Positions 51,273 to 60,888 of a stretch of 64,000 nt of DNA are shown here, piece by piece (positions within the stretch are counted from its first letter, which is position 1; every line of letters starts with the position of its first letter). Location of the stretch: assembly GCA_963768565.1 (NCBI GenBank), contig CAVYIO010000015.1, positions 231,182-295,181 on the forward strand, read 5' to 3'. A program made the translations under genes and the position numbers. Source of the stretch: JABDKH01 sp963768565 (GTDB lineage Bacteria > Bacteroidota > Rhodothermia > Rhodothermales > JABDKH01). The notes under the pieces are model-generated. The model saw only the letters and a program-made list of their open reading frames with translations, did not search any database and was not told the origin of the DNA.

Positions 51273-52398
51273 TCACGCCGACACCTTCCGGTACTGTCTC
51301 ACGGCCAGCGAAAGGACAATAAATGCGTAGACGACGAGGGCCACGAACTCGTTGATCACACTCTCGAATCCGGCACCCTTGAGCAAGACCCGCCTCATGA
51401 TCTTGATGAAGTAGGCCACGGGATTCAGCCGCGTCAACTCCTGTGCCCACGGCGGCATGCTCTCGATCGGCGTGAACAGTCCGCTCATCAGGATGAATAC
51501 GACCATGAAGAACCACGCGATAAACATGGCCTGCTGCTGCGTGTCGGTGAAGGTCGAGATCCACAACCCGATGCCAAGCACGACGAGCATGTAGACCGTC
51601 GCGAGCGCGAAGATCAGCGGCAGGCTTCCGAGCATCGGTACGTCGAACAGCACCCTGGCAATCACCAGTCCGAAGGCCAGCTCGAACAGTGCAATGACCA
51701 GGAACGGAAGCAGCTTGCCGATGATGAACTGGTACTTCCGGATGGGCGTGACATTGAGCTGCTCTATCGTGCCGATCTCTTTTTCCCGGACCACGTTCAT
51801 CGCGGAAAGAAAGGCGCCGATCATCGTTACGAGCACGACCAGGATTCCCGGAACCATGTACGTCTCGTAGTTCAGATTCGGGTTGTACCAGCTGGCCGGC
51901 ACCACCGCGATCCGCTGACTCTGCACAGGAATTGCCGGAGGCCCCACCTGTTCCACCAGGATCTGCCGGTCGAACGACGCGATGATGCTTGATGCATACG
52001 AGAACGCCACGCCGGAGGTCGCCCCGTCCTGGGCATCGAAGATGAGCTGCAGATCGACAGTACCCAGCCGGCGGAGATCCCGCTCGAAATGCCTCGGGAT
52101 CTGCATCACCATGTCCGCGTCGCCGCTGAGCAATGCTTCACCGGCGGAGTGCTCGCTGCCGGGCTGCTCCACGATCTTGAAGTACCCGGACGCCTCGATC
52201 TTGCTGCACAAGCAATCTTGACGTACCGGACCGATCCATATCGACGACGCTTACCTCGATCTGCCGGACTTCGAACGTCGCCGCATTGCCCAGAATGATC
52301 AGCTGGATCACGGGCATCACGAAGATGATGGGCAGCATCGCGCGGTTCCTGAAGATCTGCAGGAACTCCTTCTGAAGTATGTAGAGCAGCGTTCGCAT
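51273..52398 (-). CDS. ABC-2 type transporter permease, YbhR/YbhS-like (one frameshift)
   Basis: About 375 residues from ATG at 52398, with a frameshift near 52205 that separates LIILGNAATFEVRQIEVSVV and the rest of the N-terminus from ASGYFKIVEQPGSEHSAGEA onward. An N-terminal membrane helix (AMLPIIFVMPVIQLIILG) precedes a large periplasmic domain, then five C-terminal helices with the ABC-2 signature REKEIGTIEQLNVTPIRKYQ. It is paired with the next permease as the two halves of an exporter. It is the last gene of the TetR-led operon and ends facing STK14. Confidence 0.85.
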
Positions 52399-52447
52399 GC
52401 GGCGCGACGTTACATGGTGCTTGAGATCTGGAAAGCGGACTCGAACG

Positions 52448-53548
52448 TTATTCCAGCCGAACCTTGAAGCTGCGAATGCTTGCGATCATGAGCAGAAGGG
52501 TCATGCCCCCGAGGATGACCGTCTCCTTCCAGAAGTAGGCAATGCCAACACCCTTGAGCATGATGCCCCTGATGATGATCAAGAACCACTTGGCGGGCAC
52601 AATGTGGGTGACCCATTGAAGAGGTTCGGGCATACTGGAGATCGGGAAGATGAAACCCGAAAGGATCACCGTCGGAAGCAACAGGCCGGCGAGCGAAATC
52701 ATGGTGGCGGTCTGCTGCGATGAGCTTCGGGCGGAGATCAGGATCCCGAGCGACAGCGCACAGAGGATGAACAGGAGGCACTCGAGAAGAAGCAGCGGGA
52801 CACTTCCCTTGACAGGAACGCCGAATACAAGTCGGGCCAGAATCAGGATCGTGATGACGTTGACAAACGACAGAAAGAAGTACGGGATGACCTTTCCTAT
52901 GATGATCTGAATCGGCCGCAGCGGCGACACGAGCAGGACCTCCATCGTCCCGATCTCTTTCTCGCGTGTGATCGTGATCGAGGTCATGAGGGCGCACACG
53001 AGCATGAGAATGAGCGCGATCAGGCCCGGCACAAACAGATTGACGCTCTTGAGCTCGGGGTTGAATCGCATCCGCACTTCGGTTGCAATACGAAGACTTC
53101 CTCCGCCCAGTCGTCTCGCCTGGTAGTCCTGGATGATGGCGGTCGTGTACGTCTGCATCGTCTTGGCAGTGTTCGGATCCGTCGCGTCGGTGATGATCAT
53201 GACATCTGCCACACCGTCGTGCGAAAGCCGGTGGGCGAAGTTGGGCTCAAAGACCACGGCCTCCATGATCCGGCCACTCTCGAATTCGGATCGCACGGCC
53301 TGGACATTCGGAAGTTGATCCACGACACTGAAATAGCTGGACGCCTCGATCTGGCTCTTGATCTCCTGCGTGATGAAGTCGTTGGACGGATCGACAAAGG
53401 CGATCTTGACGTCCTGCACCTCGTTTCGCACCGCAAAACCGAACAGCGTGAGCTGAATAACCGGCATACCGAAGAGAATCAGCAACGTCCGGTAATCCCG
53501 GAAGATGTGATAGAACTCCTTGACCACGAAGCCTGCAAAACTCTTCAT
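52448..53548 (-). CDS. ABC-2 type transporter permease, YbhS-like
   Basis: An intact 366-residue membrane protein: N-terminal helix (RTLLILFGMPVIQLTLFGFA), periplasmic domain of about 150 residues (DVKIAFVDPSNDFITQEI), then five helices including REKEIGTMEVLLVSPLRPIQ, the typical ABC-2 cytoplasmic loop, and SLAGLLLPTVILSGFIFPIS. Its ATG overlaps the stop of the ATPase gene (ATGA). It is expected to form the inner-membrane channel with the neighbouring permease. Confidence 0.93.
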   Translation of the reverse strand: MKSFAGFVVKEFYHIFRDYRTLLILFGMPVIQLTLFGFAVRNEVQDVKIAFVDPSNDFITQEIKSQIEASSYFSVVDQLPNVQAVRSEFESGRIMEAVVFEPNFAHRLSHDGVADVMIITDATDPNTAKTMQTYTTAIIQDYQARRLGGGSLRIATEVRMRFNPELKSVNLFVPGLIALILMLVCALMTSITITREKEIGTMEVLLVSPLRPIQIIIGKVIPYFFLSFVNVITILILARLVFGVPVKGSVPLLLLECLLFILCALSLGILISARSSSQQTATMISLAGLLLPTVILSGFIFPISSMPEPLQWVTHIVPAKWFLIIIRGIMLKGVGIAYFWKETVILGGMTLLLMIASIRSFKVRLE

Positions 53549-54274
53549 ACCGCCTCGGGTCTTGCAAGGTGGACGAAAAGATCGTTGATCGACTTCACGT
53601 TAAAGCGTGTCTTCAATTCGGCCGGCACTCCGATCGCTTCAATACGTCCGTCGACCATCATGGAGATGCGGTCGCAGTATTCGGCCTCATCCATGTAGTG
53701 CGTGGTTACGAAGACGGTGATTCCGCTGGCGGCCGTCTCGTAGATCATGTCCCAGAACTGACGTCGCGTAATCGGATCGACGCCGCCCGTGGGCTCGTCG
53801 AGGAAGATGATCCTCGGATCGTGGATCAGTGCCACCGAGAACGCGAGCTTCTGTCTCCAGCCGAGGGGCAGTGAGCGGATATAGTCGTCGCGTGCGTGGG
53901 AGAGATCGAGTCGTTCCAGCAGCCGATCCGTCTTCTCCCGGATGGAGGCTCTGCGACAGTCCGTAGATCCCTCCGTAGAAGCGGATGTTCTCGGCGACCG
54001 TGAGGTCTTCGTAGAGGGAGAACTTCTGACTCATGTAGCCGATGTTCTGCTTGATGCTCTCGGGCTGCGAGTAGACGTCAAAGCCCGCAACCTTCGCACT
54101 GCCCGAAGATGGCTGAAGCAATCCGGTCAGCATGCGGATGGCGGTCGTCTTGCCCGCGCCATTGGCGCCCAGAAATCCCAGGATCTCGCCTGCCTCGACG
54201 GAGAAACTGATGTGGTCGACGGCGGTGAACGCGCCGAACTTCCTGGTCAGGTCGTTTGCTTCAATGATCTGCAC
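53545..54274 (-). CDS. ABC transporter ATP-binding protein (one frameshift)
   Basis: About 243 residues when one shift near 53945 is corrected. The first part has Walker A GFLGANGAGKTTAIRML and the Q-loop (IGYMSQKFSLYEDLTVAENI). The second frame continues REKTDRLLERLDLSHARDDY with an atypical signature, LPLGWRQKLAFSVAL, Walker B IIFLDEPTGGVDP and the His-switch TTHYMDEAEYCD. The signature LPLGxxQ in place of LSGGxxQ also occurs in the second half of YbhF-type ATPases, so these two ATPase genes look like a split YbhF. The stop overlaps the permease start. Confidence 0.87.
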
Positions 54275-54285
54275 GGTGGTCGCGG

Positions 54286-55203
54286 CTACTCCGTCATGAG
54301 TTCCATGAAGACATCCTCCACGCCGGCGCGAATCGGATGGACCTCGGCGTGGACAAACCCCTGCCGCCGTACGAAGTCCGTCAGTATCGCTGCATCGATA
54401 TCCTTTCGCCTGTCGGTGTAGTGGACATACTCACCGAAAGCGTAGACAGAATGCGCATGTTCATACCCGCGCAGCGCCTCGATCAACGGGTATCTTCGTT
54501 CTGCCTTGATCGCGAAGAGCGGCCGCGCGTATCCGGCCATTACATCGTCAGGCGTTGCGACCTCCAGCAGTCGTCCGTCCTGTATCAGCGCGACACGGTC
54601 GCACAGGCTGGCCTCATCCATGTAGGGGGTCGACACAACGATCGTGATTCCGAAGGCCTTGAGTTTCAGCAGCATCTCCCAGAACTCCTGACGCGATACC
54701 GCATCAACGCCGGTAGTCGGTTCATCGAGGAGTAGCACACGCGGACGATGAATGAGAGCGCAGGACAGCGCGAGCTTCTGCTTCATTCCGCCGGACAGCT
54801 GTCCGGCCTTTCTCTTCTTGAACGGCTCGATCTGGATGTAGATATCCTTGATGAGCTCGTAGTTCGCTTCTACGGTGGTGCCGAACACGGAGGCAAAGAA
54901 CGACAGGTTTTCTTCGACGGTGAGATCCTGGTACAGCGAGAATCGGCCTGGCATGTATCCCAGCCGCTTGCGAAGCTTCTTATAGTCACGCACGGCGTGC
55001 AGTCCGTCAACGAACACCTCGCCGTCATCGGGAAGCAGGAGGGTCGCCATGATGCGAAAGAGCGTCGTCTTTCCGGCGCCGTCCGGGCCGATGAATCCGA
55101 ACAGTTCACCTTCGTCGACGGAGAACGACACGCCGCCGAGCGCCGGAGTCTTGCCGTAGCTTCGGGTCAGTCCGGTTGCGTGGATGGCGAGGGGATTGGA
55201 CAT
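54286..55203 (-). CDS. ABC transporter ATP-binding protein, YbhF N-half-like
   Basis: An intact 305-residue ATPase with Walker A GPDGAGKTTLFRIM, signature QLSGGMKQKLALSCALIH, Walker B VLLLDEPTTGVDAVSRQEF and a C-terminal 80-residue extension (ERRYPLIEALRGYEHAHSVY). It is canonical where its partner is not, so the pair may form an asymmetric heterodimer. It lies 31 bases after the HlyD-like gene and 11 bases before the second ATPase. Confidence 0.93.
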   Translation of the reverse strand: MSNPLAIHATGLTRSYGKTPALGGVSFSVDEGELFGFIGPDGAGKTTLFRIMATLLLPDDGEVFVDGLHAVRDYKKLRKRLGYMPGRFSLYQDLTVEENLSFFASVFGTTVEANYELIKDIYIQIEPFKKRKAGQLSGGMKQKLALSCALIHRPRVLLLDEPTTGVDAVSRQEFWEMLLKLKAFGITIVVSTPYMDEASLCDRVALIQDGRLLEVATPDDVMAGYARPLFAIKAERRYPLIEALRGYEHAHSVYAFGEYVHYTDRRKDIDAAILTDFVRRQGFVHAEVHPIRAGVEDVFMELMTE

Positions 55204-55234
55204 AATGCGGCTCCTGGTGCTGGTCTCGTGATCG

Positions 55235-56164
55235 CTAATTCGTTGGGAGCCAGACCTCTCCCGGCATTCCGATCTTCACCGATCCATCCTGGTTCTCGAC
55301 ACGCACCTTGAAGGCGTACACGAGATTGACCCGCTCTTCCTTCGTCTGGATGAGCTTCGGCGTGAACTCGGACTCCGAGGAGATCCATGAGATCTCGCCT
55401 TCCATCGACCTGTTCTCGGATCGGGTCTCGTCGATGCGGACGTCCACCGCCTGGCCCAGGCGGATGTGCGGCAACTGATCGCCGCTGACGTATGCGCGCA
55501 GCTCCATGACGGTCAGGTCCGCGACTCTGTACAGGGGCTTTCCGTAAGCCGTGATTTCCCGGGGCTCGGCATACGTTGTAAGCACCGTACCGGATGTAGG
55601 ATTGATGATCAGTGCGTTCTGAATCTGATCTTGGACTCGCGCAATCTGAGCATCGAACGCGACCATTTCAGCACGGATCGTTGAGAGTTGCGTTCGCGCG
55701 AGATCGATCTGCCGATCCAACACGGCGATCTGTCCATCAACGTCGTCCAGTTGCTTCTGTGTCGCCGCGTTGTCGGCGAGAAGTTTCGTGAGCCTGTCGC
55801 GATCCCGGTTTGCTACGCGCCGCTGTTCGGTCGTCACAGCAATCTGTGCGTCGACTCCGGCGAGCTTCGAGCGCACCGCCTGCCGACTCGCCTTGAGTTG
55901 CGATTTCTGCAGTGCAAACTGAACCGTGTCTATGATTCCGACAACAGATCCTTCCGCCACGGTCTGCCCTTCCGTCACATCCAGGCGCATGATGCGTCCG
56001 GTGGCGCCGGCCGACACGATGACCTCCGTTGCCTCAAAGTTGCCGTAGGCGTCCGCGAGTTCATCTCCACCAGTGCAGCCTGCCAGGACCAGGGCAGCAG
56101 CAAGCGCGATCGGTCGGAATCGAAGCCGACAGGTCCGTTGATTAGCCGTACACGTCATCATCAT
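55235..56164 (-). CDS. HlyD/YbhG-like periplasmic adaptor lipoprotein
   Basis: A 309-residue membrane-fusion protein. The signal ends ALVLAGC with a lipobox cysteine near residue 29. Then come the first half of a lipoyl domain (IVSAGATGRIMRLDVTEGQT), a long helical hairpin of about 110 residues (SQLKASRQAVRSKLAGVDAQ ... QIARVQDQIQN), the second lipoyl half (PTSGTVLTTYAEPREITAYG) and a beta-barrel ending IGMPGEVWLPTN. It should link the inner-membrane ABC exporter with the TolC-like channel. ATG overlaps the TolC stop (ATGA). Confidence 0.92.
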   Translation of the reverse strand: MMMTCTANQRTCRLRFRPIALAAALVLAGCTGGDELADAYGNFEATEVIVSAGATGRIMRLDVTEGQTVAEGSVVGIIDTVQFALQKSQLKASRQAVRSKLAGVDAQIAVTTEQRRVANRDRDRLTKLLADNAATQKQLDDVDGQIAVLDRQIDLARTQLSTIRAEMVAFDAQIARVQDQIQNALIINPTSGTVLTTYAEPREITAYGKPLYRVADLTVMELRAYVSGDQLPHIRLGQAVDVRIDETRSENRSMEGEISWISSESEFTPKLIQTKEERVNLVYAFKVRVENQDGSVKIGMPGEVWLPTN

Positions 56165-57411
56165 TTTCCTATGGTTGTCAGGTATCCCGCTCGGGCACGG
56201 GATAGTTGGATCCGGTGGAGTTGCATTGCCAGCTGCGCCCTGCTCTCGGCATTGCGCTCTGTGAGGTATTCGCTCGCGGTGATCACGCCATTGTCGAGCT
56301 GACTGGCGGCCTGTTTCGAGATTCGGGCGCGAAGCGTAAGTACTTTCTCGTCGCGCGAAAGCAACTGTTCGAGGGTCCGTACTTCACTGAGATCCTTCTG
56401 CACGGCAATCGCGATCTGCTTCGAGAAAGACTGCTCTTCCGCGTCGATCAGGTTCTTCTGGAGGTCGAGAATGCGGCGATCGCGACGGCCTGTCTTCCAC
56501 TTCCAGGGGTTCCAGTTCATACGGATGCCCGCCGAGTAGAACGGCTTGAAGTCCGTCTCGAAGAAGTCCAGGCCCGGAGGGCGTCCGAAAGCGGTCTCCG
56601 CGAACAGGGCAACATAAGGACGGTCCCGGCGACTGATCAGTGATGCCTGGCCGCCGAGTGCTTTGCGACCGAGATCGAAGACGTCATACTCAGGTCGGTC
56701 GCGGCCCGGTGGCGGAGTCGGATGATCTTCCGGCGGCGGTAGAATCAGTACATCATCGGCGTCGACGGGTTGGTCGATGAGTTCGGAGAGGACGCTCGAC
56801 GCCCACTCGCGATTTGCTACGGCCTCTATACGCTGCTGCTCTACGCTGATCAGTTCGGCGGCGAGAATGTCCGCGTTCGATTGAAGCGCGACGCCATTGT
56901 CGACCAGCGACTGGATCTTCAGTAGTCTTGATTCGAGATCCGCGAGCAACAGGTCGAGCACTTCCACCTGCGACTTGAACGTCAGGATTCCGAAGAACGC
57001 GGCATCTACCTGCTGCCTCAACCTGTACAGCTCTACCGCAATCTTACCCTGCTCGAGATCGCGTTGTAAAGATTCGATCTCCTTCAGCTGCGCAGTCACG
57101 CCGCCGTCGTACACGACTTGATCGACGCCCAGAGCCACCTTGTACTGGTCGTTGCTGGGCTGAGGCAGGGATCCACCCGCTCCGGGCAGGCTCACCTCCG
57201 CGACATCGGAATAGTACAGGGCCTGACTCCGGACGGATATCGCCGGAAGAAGCCGGACGCCGATGTTGCGCGTGCGGAGTTCCGAGATCGATTCCTGGAG
57301 TGCGATCTGCTGACGTAGCGGCCAGGCCGCGATGGCAGACTGATACGCCTGGTCGAGGCTCAGTGTGTCGCTCGGCGCGGCAAATAGTGAGAGGGCAAGC
57401 AGAAGAGTCAT
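56161..57411 (-). CDS. TolC-like outer-membrane efflux protein
   Basis: A 416-residue outer-membrane factor with a short signal peptide (TLLLALSLFAAPSD) and two structural repeats of long helices (SLDQAYQSAIAAWPLRQQIA, ALQSNADILAAELISVEQQR, DGVITASEYLTERNAESRAQ), with the beta-strand regions typical of TolC trimers. It overlaps the TetR gene by ATGA at its start. Role: exit duct of the exporter encoded downstream. Confidence 0.9.
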   Translation of the reverse strand: MTLLLALSLFAAPSDTLSLDQAYQSAIAAWPLRQQIALQESISELRTRNIGVRLLPAISVRSQALYYSDVAEVSLPGAGGSLPQPSNDQYKVALGVDQVVYDGGVTAQLKEIESLQRDLEQGKIAVELYRLRQQVDAAFFGILTFKSQVEVLDLLLADLESRLLKIQSLVDNGVALQSNADILAAELISVEQQRIEAVANREWASSVLSELIDQPVDADDVLILPPPEDHPTPPPGRDRPEYDVFDLGRKALGGQASLISRRDRPYVALFAETAFGRPPGLDFFETDFKPFYSAGIRMNWNPWKWKTGRRDRRILDLQKNLIDAEEQSFSKQIAIAVQKDLSEVRTLEQLLSRDEKVLTLRARISKQAASQLDNGVITASEYLTERNAESRAQLAMQLHRIQLSRARAGYLTTIGK

Positions 57412-58106
57412 CGATCCGTTGGGGTTTCTCTTTCTGGATTCGTTCGACCTTCGGACGTGTCAGGCAGGAGCGACATCGAGATCAGGTCATACAGATGCTC
57501 CTTCCGCTCCTGGATGAAAGCCAAACGGTCGGCTTTCGCCAGTGGAACGATGGCCTCGACGGTGGGGAAGATGAGGAAGAAGAAGACGCAGCTGGAGATG
57601 ATCGTAATGAGCGTCTGGTGCGGATCGACGTGCCGGATTTCACCGCGTGCGGCGGCCTGACTCATGCGTTCGACAAAGATCCGGGGAGGCGAGTCGGTTG
57701 ACTGCATCATCATTCCGAGTCGCTCTGCGATTCGTTCTCCGCCTGCGAGATGTTCCGTCACCATCAGTCGCATGACCGCCAGGTTGCCGGCGACGAAGTC
57801 GATGTAGCCGTCGATGACGGCGCGTAGCAGATCGGCGAAATCTTGCGCGTCGCTCAATCTCGTTCCAAACGATTCTACGAGCTTCTCGAGGACGTGGGCG
57901 AAGACGCGCTCGTACAGGCCGTTCTTGGAGCGGAAGTAGTAGTGGAGGAGGGCCTTGTTGATGCCGGCAAGGTCGGCGATCTCCTGCATGCGTGCGCCGT
58001 CCCGGCCCTTCCTTGAGAACACAATGAGGGCGGCCTCCAGGATCTGCTGCTCGCTGTCGAGTGCGTTGGCCGGTGCCTTGAGATCTGTGGTTTCTGCTGC
58101 CGACAA
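57408..58106 (-). CDS. TetR-family transcriptional regulator of the efflux operon
   Basis: A 232-residue protein with an N-terminal TetR DNA-binding domain (ILEAALIVFSRKGRDGARMQ, EIADLAGINKALLHYYFRSK) and an all-helical ligand-binding half with a hydrophobic C-terminal segment (LITIISSCVFFFLIFPTVEA). The frame opens at TTG (58106); no better in-frame ATG lies before the helix-turn-helix. It is the first gene of its operon and likely represses it from the AT-rich palindrome just upstream, with relief by an exported or toxic compound (usual TetR logic; inferred here). Confidence 0.92.
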   Translation of the reverse strand: MSAAETTDLKAPANALDSEQQILEAALIVFSRKGRDGARMQEIADLAGINKALLHYYFRSKNGLYERVFAHVLEKLVESFGTRLSDAQDFADLLRAVIDGYIDFVAGNLAVMRLMVTEHLAGGERIAERLGMMMQSTDSPPRIFVERMSQAAARGEIRHVDPHQTLITIISSCVFFFLIFPTVEAIVPLAKADRLAFIQERKEHLYDLISMSLLPDTSEGRTNPERETPTDR

Positions 58107-58121
58107 GACCGTGAGTGCGGG

Positions 58122-58145
58122 TTAATTATTTGGTTTAATAATCAA
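58122..58145. promoter_or_regulatory. Candidate TetR operator in an AT-rich island
   Basis: TTAATTATT (58122-58130) and AATAATCAA (58137-58145) form an inverted repeat with 8 of 9 positions matching and a six-base centre. It lies 16 bases upstream of the TetR gene, in a 60-base AT-rich island that also has TTTGGTTTAATAA and TTTGGTTAACAAA as near direct repeats. Base composition is unlike the rest of the window. The remainder of the 347-base gap to STK15 holds no gene; its last 80 bases are the conserved STK leader. Confidence 0.5.
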
Positions 58146-58373
58146 GTTAAATCTTTTGGTTAACAAATCAAACTCCATTTCCGGCGCTTTTTGCAGCTAA
58201 AATGGCCAAAGATTGCGCCCCGTTGCTTCGACGGCAGGTGTATGACGGCGTGTCGCCAGCGTGCTTTCCGTACATCGACGGCGGCAAGATCCGCCGTGGA
58301 TGCTCTGCGTCGCGGGCTCATCATGGCCCGTATCGGCGCCGGAATGTCAGTCGGGCGGTACGGTCCAATATGT

Positions 58374-58453
58374 CGTCCGCCACGTGTATCAAGAGCGTAT
58401 CTTCTGCGCACGCCATTTGACCGCCACATTATTGACTCTCGCCGCAGCAGCGC
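58374..58453 (+). promoter_or_regulatory. Leader of STK15 conserved with the leader of STK14
   Basis: CGTCCGCCA (58374), GTATCTTCTGCGCA (58397), CACATTATT (58425) and GCGC directly before the ATG at 58454 match the blocks before STK14, with 80 and 84 bases from the first block to the start codon. The coding regions of STK14 and STK15 are not close relatives, so the leader is more conserved than the adjacent sensor domains. Confidence 0.5.
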
Positions 58454-60828
58454 ATGATCGGCACGACCATATCGCACTATCGCATCATTGAGCAGCTCGG
58501 ACAGGGTGGCATGGGCATCGTGTACAAGGCGGAGGATACACGGCTCCATCGTCTCGTTGCACTGAAGTTCTTGCCGCCTCAGATGAGTGGCAACGAAGAC
58601 GCCAAACAGCGATTCATGCAGGAAGCGCGCGCGGCGTCGGCACTCGATCACGCGAACATCTGCTCGATATTTGATATCGGCGAGGCACCGGTTCCCGGCT
58701 CGGACACGAAGCAGTTATTCATCGTGATGGCGTTCTATGATGGCCAGACGCTCAAGTACCGGCTCCAGGATGGTGCGCTACCTGTCGCGGAGTGTGTAGA
58801 CATCGGCTCTCAGCTCGCCAGCGGTCTCCAGCGCGCGCACGCGGCAGGCATCGTTCATCGAGACATGAAGCCCGCCAATATCATGGTCACGGATCATGGA
58901 GAGGTTAAGATTCTTGACTTCGGAGTGGCCAAGCTCGCGGGCGGACTGGAATTGACACAGACGGGCTCGACCCTTGGAACGGCAGCTTACATGAGCCCGG
59001 AGCAGGCTCGAAACGAAGCGGTGGATCACCGTACGGATCTGTGGTCGCTCGGAATCATCCTGTACGAGATGATGACCGGTCGGCGTCCGTTTGAGGGCGA
59101 CTACGACGCAGCGATTGCGTACGCCATCCTGAATGAAGCCGCATCCGCCGATTGAAACGCTGCGTGCCGGAGGTGCCGCACGAAGTCGCAGCGGTCGTGG
59201 ATGAACTCTTGCAGAAAGATCCGTCCAACCGGTATCAGTCTGCCGCAGAGCTTTCGGCTGCGCTGGAAGATATTCAAGCTGCCTCCGGAGGTACGCCGGG
59301 CGAAATCAAGAGGCGTGTTAAAGCGGAGTGGCTGGACGAAGCCGCAACTATTCTCTGCCGCAGCGGCGCTGGCGGTCGTGATACTGGTCGCTATCGTCGG
59401 GCTCTTCCTCAATTACTCCGGCACGGTCGATGGCCCGCCGGCGCCCGTGACAAGTGTCGGTTCGGAGCAACCACGCGCGATCGCCGTCCTTCCGTTCACG
59501 GATCTGAGTCCGGGTCGTGACCAGGAGTACATCGCGGATGGAATGGCGGAGGAGTTGATGTACGGACTCGGCAAGCTCAAGGATCTTCGAGTTGCTGCGC
59601 GTTCGAGTGCCTTCTACTTCAAGGGCAAGAACGTAGACATCAGCACGATTGCGGAGCAGCTCAATGTCGACCTGATCCTGGAGGGCAGCATCCGCCGTGA
59701 CGGAGATGCACTGCGTGTGACTGCGGAGCTCATAAACACGGCGGATGGTTTCCAGATCTGGAGTGAACGGTATGATCGACAGATCGACGACGTACTTGCG
59801 GTGCAGGACGACATCACGCGCTCCATCGTAGACGCGCTCAAGATTGAGCTTACGGGTGCTGAGTCGTCCCAGCTAACTCAGCACGGGACTCAGAATCTCG
59901 ACGCCTACACGCTCTATCTGCGCGGGAGACAACAGTGGAACCTTCGTACAGAGAATGGCCTCGCAAACTCCATCGAACTTGTTCGGGCAGGCGATTGAAC
60001 TTGATCCTGACTACGCCCGCGCGTACGCCGGGTTGGCGGACGCCTTCACTATCTCTGCAGACTGGGGCCATATGCCGGCTGCGGAGGCCTTTCGGGCCAT
60101 CCCGAGCGGCTGCGGAGCGTGCGATCAGTATTGATCCGGAACTCGCTGAGGGGTATGCGGCACTCGCCCTGTCCGTGGGTCAGTACGAACATGATCTACA
60201 ATCTGCTCGTTCGTTGCTTGAGAAGAGCCTGCAACTTGACCCGAACTACGCGTCGGGGCACCAGTGGTTGGGCGAAATACTGGTTGCGTTCGGGGAATGC
60301 GAGGAGTCACTCCAGGAAATGAGACGGGCGTTGGCCCTTGACCCTCTTTCGGCAATCATAAACTCGAGTCAGGTAATCCCATATTTGTGCTCGCGGGACT
60401 ATCAGGATGCGGAGCGAGAGGCACTTCGAGCGCTGGATTTGTTTCCCGATTTCGAGAACACCCGAGTATTCCTTGGGCACGCCTACGTTGGCATGGGTGA
60501 CTTGAATCGTGCACGAGAGCAGGTGGAGAACTGCGGTCAGGAGGACTGTATCGGGCTACTGGGTATGATCGCCGGTCTGGAGGGTCGCACAGACGAGGCC
60601 CGCGCGATACTCGAGGTGGTTGATGCCCCGGGATTCGGGGAATATGCCGGACTTGTCAGATCATGGATTCTGATTGGCCTTGGTGAGCCGGATGAGGCGA
60701 TGGAGTCTTTGAAGAAAGCCAGTACCCTCGGCTTTTCTACTCTGTACTTTTTCAACTGGCAGATCTACGATCCCATCCGCGAAGATCCCCGATTCCGAGA
60801 CCTGCTGACGCAGCTCGGCTATCCGTAA
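58454..60828 (+). CDS. STK15: receptor Ser/Thr kinase with TolB/FlgO-like domain and TPRs (five frameshifts)
   Basis: About 789 residues when shifts near 59140, 59165, 59325, 59990 and 60110 are corrected. The kinase has GQGGMGIVYKAEDT, VHRDMKPANIMV, LDFGVAKLAGGLELTQTGST and YEMMTGRRPFEGDYDAA. Between the kinase and the helix lies VPHEVAAVVDELLQKDP-type sequence; the helix is FSAAAALAVVILVAIVGLFL. Outside are AIAVLPFTDLSPGRDQEYIA and ARSSAFYFKGKNVDISTIAE (TolB-like domain) and TPR units (ISIDPELAEGYAALALSVGQ, LQLDPNYASGHQWLGEILVA, LALDPLSAIINSSQVIPYLC). It is of the same type as STK10, in length and motifs, and is separated from the main array by the efflux operon. Confidence 0.85.
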
Positions 60829-60862
60829 TTCTCCTGTCGTCTGGTGGCCTCGCGTACATCCA

Positions 60863-60877
60863 CCGCGCAATGCGCGG
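60863..60877. terminator. Hairpin between convergent STK15 and small membrane protein genes
   Basis: CCGCGC (60863-60868), AAT, GCGCGG (60872-60877) is a perfect six-base stem in the 60-base gap between two converging genes. No T-tract follows, so it is a weak candidate for a shared terminator. Confidence 0.35.
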
Positions 60878-60888
60878 GCGCTAGACTG

